From assembly GCA_030386875.1 (NCBI GenBank), contig CM059566.1:41390068-41454067 (forward strand): a stretch of DNA of 64,000 bases, written 5' to 3'. The DNA comes from Morinoia aosen. Its lineage: Eukaryota; Arthropoda; Malacostraca; Amphipoda; Talitridae. Under the pieces are notes generated by a model. That model was not told the DNA's origin. It saw only the letters and a list, made by a program, of their open reading frames with translations, and ran no database searches. This document shows, piece by piece, positions 59,408-64,000 of this stretch (positions within the stretch are counted from its first letter, which is position 1; each line of letters starts with the position of its first letter). Both the position numbers and the translations under genes were made by a program.

Positions 59408-59771
59408 GAAAGATTAAGATTATGAGTAAGTTTAAGCCTCCCTAACCGCTACAAAAAAGAGCGTATCGAAGAGAGGAAGGAGAAAAGCACCATTTAGTAT
59501 GGAGATAAGAGAATGAGGAATCTATGCAGAAAGGGCATAGAAACAGTAAGTTGAGAAAGAAGTTCATGAAATAAGATAAAAGTTGAAGAAGAAAGTCAGA
59601 GGTGCTGAAAAACAGGATAGCAGTGAACCGAAAAAAGGTGGTCCTTAACATAACAAAAACCATTTTATTTCAACTAAAAGAAGGCCTACCTATCTCTCAG
59701 CTTGGGCCCTCGCAGTTTACCCCTGGGAGCGCTAATTCCCATAGATAGAATAATTGTATCCCCCTGAGGGG
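59408..59771 (-). mobile_element. K-family retroposon, subtype a, full length
   Basis: Target duplication TATAAACCAG (59398-59407 and 59772-59781), extending to 13 of 14 bases. GATTAAGATTATGAGTAAG tail junction and complete GTATCCCCCTGAGGGG end. An open sense frame of 73 codons (59663-59442) lies inside. Confidence 0.93.
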
Positions 59772-60388
59772 TATAAACCAGAAAATCAGTACTGCACTAT
59801 CAAGATAATATATCTCACTCAACGAAAAATAGGAAATCAGTGCTGCAATACCATAGAGCGAATAACCAACGTCACCTAAAGTCAGAATCCAAGACACTTG
59901 CACGCGCCGTCTTCGAGGAAATCTACCCCCTTTGCGACCGGCCAAACCTGGACAGCTGTAGACGCAAGAAGCCTGTGTACCGCTGCGATTCTGTAATCCT
60001 ATCGTTCAGAAGAAGCTCGTAGCGGATGATCCTTCGCACCAGATACTATCAGCTCCGAAGAGTACTAGACGAATACCACTTACAGTTGCAATCTTGTGAA
60101 TCGCTTATCAGCTCCTAAAAATTGAAACGTAACGTATTGTTATATAGACACAACGAGCATGAGTTGATTGAAATAATTACACCAAAAACGCGAAAACTCT
60201 GCTCAATGAACTCGTACTCCTCAATTGTACGCAGTGTAAATCAATTTAAAGGTCAAAAGTTTAAATCTGAATACCTCTTCCCCGCAACGACGGCGGTGCA
60301 ACAACAATGCAGATTACAGCACGACAGTGCATAAACACACGACGCAGCATCAAATTTTCCAACTTATAGATGGATCTTGGCCAGTAAA

Positions 60389-60677
60389 ATTAGATTAGGT
60401 TATAAGTTAGTTTAAGCCTCCCTAACCGCTGCAAAAACAGCGTATCGAAGAGAGGAAGGAGGAAGGCACCATTTAGTATGGAGATAAGAAAATGAGGAAC
60501 CTATGCAGAAAAAGCATAGAAACAGTAAGATGGGAAAGAAGTTCATGAAATAAGATAAAAATTGAAGAAGAAAGTCAGAGGTGCTGAAAAACAGGACAGT
60601 AGTGAACCGAAAAAAAGTGGTCCTTAACATAACAAAAAGCATTTTATTCCAACAAAAAGAAGGCCTACCTAACTCTC
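60389..60677 (-). mobile_element. K-family retroposon, subtype a, clearly 5'-truncated
   Basis: A perfect 14-bp target duplication TCTTGGCCAGTAAA (60375-60388 and 60678-60691) encloses a copy that stops at GGCCTACCTAACTC. The terminal 80 or so bases, present in full copies, are absent. This proves that the variable end is the right (5') end and the tailed end is the left. Confidence 0.94.
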
Positions 60678-60838
60678 TCTTGGCCAGTAAATACTAAATG
60701 TAAAACTTAGAAGGAAAAAATTAACATGGGCTCGTAACGCTAGCAGCCTCGATTCACACGTAGCACGAAACCCTTTGATAAAGTCTACCGTACTTCGCTC
60801 ATGCGTCCACACATCACGTTGAATCAATTTGAATAGCT

Positions 60839-60892
60839 CATCACCATGATGATGGTGATGATTTAATTACCATCCTCGGATGGTAATTAAAT
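60839..60892. repeat. Two adjacent perfect hairpins
   Basis: CATCACCAT-GATG-ATGGTGATG (60839-60860) is followed immediately by a palindrome with 15-base arms starting ATTTAATTACCATCC and a two-base TC loop (60861-60892). Confidence 0.9.
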
Positions 60893-61191
60893 AAGCTACG
60901 ATGGTACACAGGAACTATTCAGTTGGTCAGCCTAGGAAGTCACGCCTCCAAAAGGAAAAAAGAGCTACAAAGCTCCTCAGATTCGACGAACATAAACCAA
61001 GGATACGCTCTCTACAAGGACTCGAAACGAGACTCCACAAAAAAAGAAAAACAAAATCAAGTGATCAGATACAAGAAAACTAAATAGAAAACGCCTCAGC
61101 GCTCTGCTACAGGTTCACAAGCGAAAGTAGTACATTGACTAACACTCGCCGCTGCTACAGAAACAACGATAAACCAAACGGAAGTACTCAC

Positions 61192-61740
61192 GACGAAGGG
61201 GATAAAAACACCCACCCAAAAAGCGCGCGAGAACAGCCGGCAGCAGCAAGCAGTCAGGCAGGCAGGCAAGCAAGCTCGGAGCCACGTACATCGCCCACCG
61301 ACTTGTGCATCGGATCACAGATTACACCACCCGCAACCTTTGAGCTCGAATTAAACGCCAGCTCGCAGATGGATCACTGAAAATTACTTGGATGTCCACT
61401 GAAGTCGTAACATTTCGATAGAGTGTCATCGATTGTACAGGGTGAGAGAGAGGGAGAGGGTGGGTGGATGTGAAGGGGCGTGTACTGTTGCCGTGGTGCT
61501 GCAGATATGCCACATCCCTGATGAAGGTAGCAGTGGTGCTGCGTACATGTGGCACGACCTCCGCGCTGGTGCGGCGTTGCCAAGTGTAGCGGTGGTCATG
61601 GTGACGACCTGGCGGTGGTGCCAAATCACCTCTCGAAGTGCGACCATAACATCAAGCACCAGGGCCGATGGTTGGCATGCATTGCGGCAGGGGCGAGCTG
61701 AGCTCCAACGATGAATTGTTTCACGAGCGTTGACACGATC
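61192..61740 (-). promoter_or_regulatory. CpG-rich island, candidate promoter or non-coding first exon
   Basis: About 550 bp markedly richer in GC and CpG than its surroundings. On the minus strand CCCCTTCGTC is followed by GTGAGTAC (61191-61184), the best donor in the right part of the window. The upstream sequence has only short frames, so any exon would be 5' untranslated. It could be the start of the KANSL1 homologue or of an unrelated gene. Plus-strand frames across it resemble nothing known. Confidence 0.3.
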
Positions 61741-61867
61741 CATTCAATAAATGACTAATTATATCACCTCCTCGAAGTATTCTTCTTTCCACCGCTCACA
61801 TTAGATAACAAGCGATTGCTGTTCAATAAAAATCAGGTGATAGGAGCCAATATCTTTACGAGATAGG

Positions 61868-62140
61868 ATGAGCTGATTAAAGCCTCCTTAACCATACCGA
61901 TGTTCCCAAGAAAGGAAAGAGGAAGGCATTCTTTAGCGCGGAATTAAGAGAACGAGTAATATATGCACAAGATGAGTTTACACTTCCTGATCCTAACTAG
62001 GAACAGCAAGATTGAAATTAATTTATGAAATAAAATTAAAACTGGAGAAGTAAATAATAGATGTTAAAATAATGACAGCAATGAAAAAAGATTGTTCAGC
62101 CATTGTCACAAAAAAGCGTATTACAATATAACAATGTTTG
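61868..62140 (-). mobile_element. K-family retroposon, old, 5'-truncated
   Basis: GAGCTGATTAAAGCCTCC at the left, GGAAAGAGGAAGGCATTC, and loss after GATTGTTCAGCCATTGTC. Confidence 0.7.
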
Positions 62141-62196
62141 TTACAATGGATGGCTGACTGACTGATTGCAGTTAGATTCTTTGCATGGACAACTTC

Positions 62197-62475
62197 AGAT
62201 TATAGTCGGTTCAAACCACTTCAATGACACCAAAGACATTCCAAAGAGAGACACCATTCAAACCATTTAATATATGGAGTTATGAGATAAGGAGAACCTA
62301 CGCACTATGTACGTCCCCACACACAACGTATAGACACAGCAAGACTGGAAGAAAGTGATGAAATTACATCACATTTCAAGAAAATAGATGCTGAGAAACT
62401 ATCAGTACGTTGAAAAGGACGTAGTACAACACAACAGAAAGGAAATATTTCATAACAAGGATTATTCTACCTTCA
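62197..62475 (-). mobile_element. K-family retroposon, very old, subtype c-like
   Basis: ATTATAGTCGGTTCAAACC, GAGACACCATTCAAACC and TACGTCCCCACACACAACG mark it. The 5' end is unrecognisable. Confidence 0.6.
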
Positions 62476-62728
62476 ACTCATTACCGGTTACGAGTTTTTG
62501 CCTACTTTGTTGCGCTATGAGGTATTTTTCATTTAAAATTAATAAAACACTATAGCCCCTATAAATATTAGAGAGGCCGAAATTATCCATTTCGGTCAGA
62601 AATTATTTCAGAAATGCCGATCAGTAGCCAAGTCCACAGAACTTCCGCAGCCAGTTGTACCGCTACGATGAGGTAAATTACTTGCAAAATCATTCCGCAG
62701 CTCAAAAATTAACGTCGACTGCAGGGCT

Positions 62729-63063
62729 GATTGATTGATTACAAATTAGTTGTAGCCTTCCTTTACCATAACAAGGATGTTCAAAGAGAGGTAGGATGAA
62801 GGCACCATTTAGTGTGGAGTTAAGGGAACGTGGAACCTATGCACAAAGGGCGTTCCTGCAATGATCCCGTGCGCATAGAAACAGTAAGATAAGAAGGAAG
62901 GTTGTGAAACACGATAAAAGTTAAAGAAAAAAGTCATATATGCTGAAAACAGAACAGCAGTGAACCGAAAAAAAAGATAGTCCTTAACAAAATTAAAAAA
63001 CATTATTTCAACAAAAAGAAGGCCTCGCAACTCTCAGCTCTGGACCTCACACTTTTCACCTAC
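62729..63063 (-). mobile_element. K-family retroposon, subtype c, (GATT)n tail, 5'-truncated
   Basis: A perfect 14-bp target duplication TCGACTGCAGGGCT (62715-62728 and 63064-63077). The tail is GATTGATTGATT. It contains the longer-form block GCGTTCCTGCAATGATCCC and stops at CACTTTTCACC. Confidence 0.92.
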
Positions 63064-63767
63064 TCGACTGCAGGGCTCTGTGGCGAAGCTCCTGGAGACC
63101 TCGGCCAGATGCGCGCCGTCAGCACAACGTGAGCAAATACCGCAAATCCAATCGTCGCATATTTTTCATGATCTAATAGCGTTTCAGATTATTTATCCAT
63201 GATTTTTTTCTTTTAAAGCAAGCTGGAAATTGTTTCGATGCGATCAATCAATGGTGTTTGCTGCCTTTTGTTTTTATTTAGTCGCCGGGAACAAGCGTTG
63301 ATGTTCAACAAAAAGAACAGTTATTCCTAATCAGAGAACAAAAATCAAGACATGACATTTTTGTTCTCACATGACACGAGCCCACTTGTTTATAATCATA
63401 TTAGATACTAAGTGCAAAAGATATCCTGAGCTCAACTCACCACATGCATTTTGTACAAAGTTTGACAAGCCACTCAGGGAAACGCGTACACAAAATGATC
63501 AGAAAACTCAGCCGAATAAAAATAATTCAGATTATTGAAAAAGCTGACAGTAAAATTTCTAGGCACGCGGCTTTTTGCATGTCTAGAAATATACGAAGAA
63601 AACATTATAGGGCAGTATGAAATTTACAGACACGAGAAGATTTCGTTCATTACACGGAAGTGCACTAAATTCTACAAACGAAGAATCAATAAGTCGCGAG
63701 GGCGACATGCGGAAATACTTCGAAATAGACTGATAAGATGGCAAAAGGTATAAAGGCGCAACAGTGA

Positions 63768-64000
63768 GGCCTACTCTTGGGCTGACTGATTGATGGTAAG
63801 TTAATTTCAGTGTCCCTTACGACAACAAAGGAGGATGAAGACGCCATTTAGTATGGAGTTTGAGAGAACACGGAATCTACGCACGAGGTGTGTTCCCGCA
63901 CAGGATCCCCAGCGCAAAGAAACAGCAAGGTTAAGAAACAAGATAAAATTTGAAAAAAAGGCGTTGAAAACCAGGACAGCAGTAAACCAAAGAAAGACAG
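63768..64000 (-). mobile_element. K-family retroposon, subtype c, cut by the right edge
   Basis: Starts with a GATTGATGG tail and AAGTTAATTTCAGTGTCCC. It contains the longer-form block GTGTTCCCGCACAGGATCCC and runs to CAGTAAACCAAAGAAAG at the edge. Confidence 0.8.

Larger units (their letters stand above)
14866..64000 (-). other. Presumed upstream intron(s) of the KANSL1 homologue
   Basis: No sequence to the right of exon F encodes a recognisable KANSL1 N-terminal segment (the coiled-coil and acidic Ser-rich regions expected upstream of SRW). The simplest reading is a giant intron or introns dense in repeats. It is also possible that short exons were missed, or that this region lies outside the gene. 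Stretches where I see nothing beyond A+T-rich unique DNA: 14866-15847, 16256-17463, 19297-21084, 22567-23499, 33401-34915, 37282-39829, 41746-42371, 44597-44999, 47762-48831, 50546-51709, 55436-56487, 56873-57659, 58325-59397, 59782-60374 and 63078-63767. Confidence 0.45.

Noticed and set aside
59840-60022. Plus frame with FEEIYPLCDRPNLDSCRRKK
   Set aside because: Short, between two K copies, without recognisable family or convincing splice sites.

Overview
The window is eukaryotic DNA, most likely from an arthropod and probably an insect. Evidence: spliced exons with GT/AG borders, A+T-rich long introns, a mariner element with 29-bp perfect inverted repeats, short elements bounded by TTAA (piggyBac-type targets), a Tc1-type relic, degenerate CCTAACC-like DNA and a tRNA-derived SINE. 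There are no operons, rRNA genes or CRISPR arrays, and most open frames are chance frames in repeats.

The one host gene I recognise is on the minus strand: a homologue of KANSL1 (Drosophila nsl1), the scaffold of the NSL histone acetyltransferase complex with MOF/KAT8. Five exons read right to left: 14865-14743, 6832-5586, 4188-3769, 1423-1343 and 151-1 (cut by the window edge). All four junctions agree in reading phase, and the joined product shows KANSL1 landmarks in family order (SRW-W-AQ motif; basic CxC..C..C patch; ERL..HP..LL....SILKSR; LTLRxR; PPHSP). The C-terminal PEHE domain should lie beyond the left edge and the N-terminal exons beyond, or hidden in, the right part. Everything from 14.9 kb to the right edge is best read as upstream intron, unproven.

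The dominant feature is a family of about 32 insertion loci of a roughly 365-bp non-autonomous retroposon, here called the K family. Every recognised copy has the same orientation: its 3' tail is at the left, so its sense strand is the minus strand, like KANSL1. Target duplications of 10-16 bp, right-end (5') truncation and tails of (TAATC)n, (AATC)n or (TAA)n point to LINE-type target-primed reverse transcription. The element has internal T-runs and no convincing A/B boxes, so it does not look like an ordinary Pol III SINE. Nested and chimeric copies record several rounds of activity. This is the best candidate for an undescribed system here.

Between these copies lie TTAA-bounded MITEs (7.3, 13.8, 28.9, 29.2, 31.3, 32.9, 41.5, 52.9, 53.3 kb), one of which has grown an internal minisatellite; a MITE next to a KANSL1 splice donor (5.3 kb); a deleted mariner (43.6-44.6 kb); a Tc1 relic (24.5 kb); a tRNA SINE on the plus strand (54.5 kb); and minisatellites or tandem duplications at 36.9, 50.2 and 55.0 kb. 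Two GC-rich patches (52.4 and 61.2-61.7 kb) and a T/G-rich island (46-47.8 kb) could hold other transcribed sequence, but no protein is recognised there.
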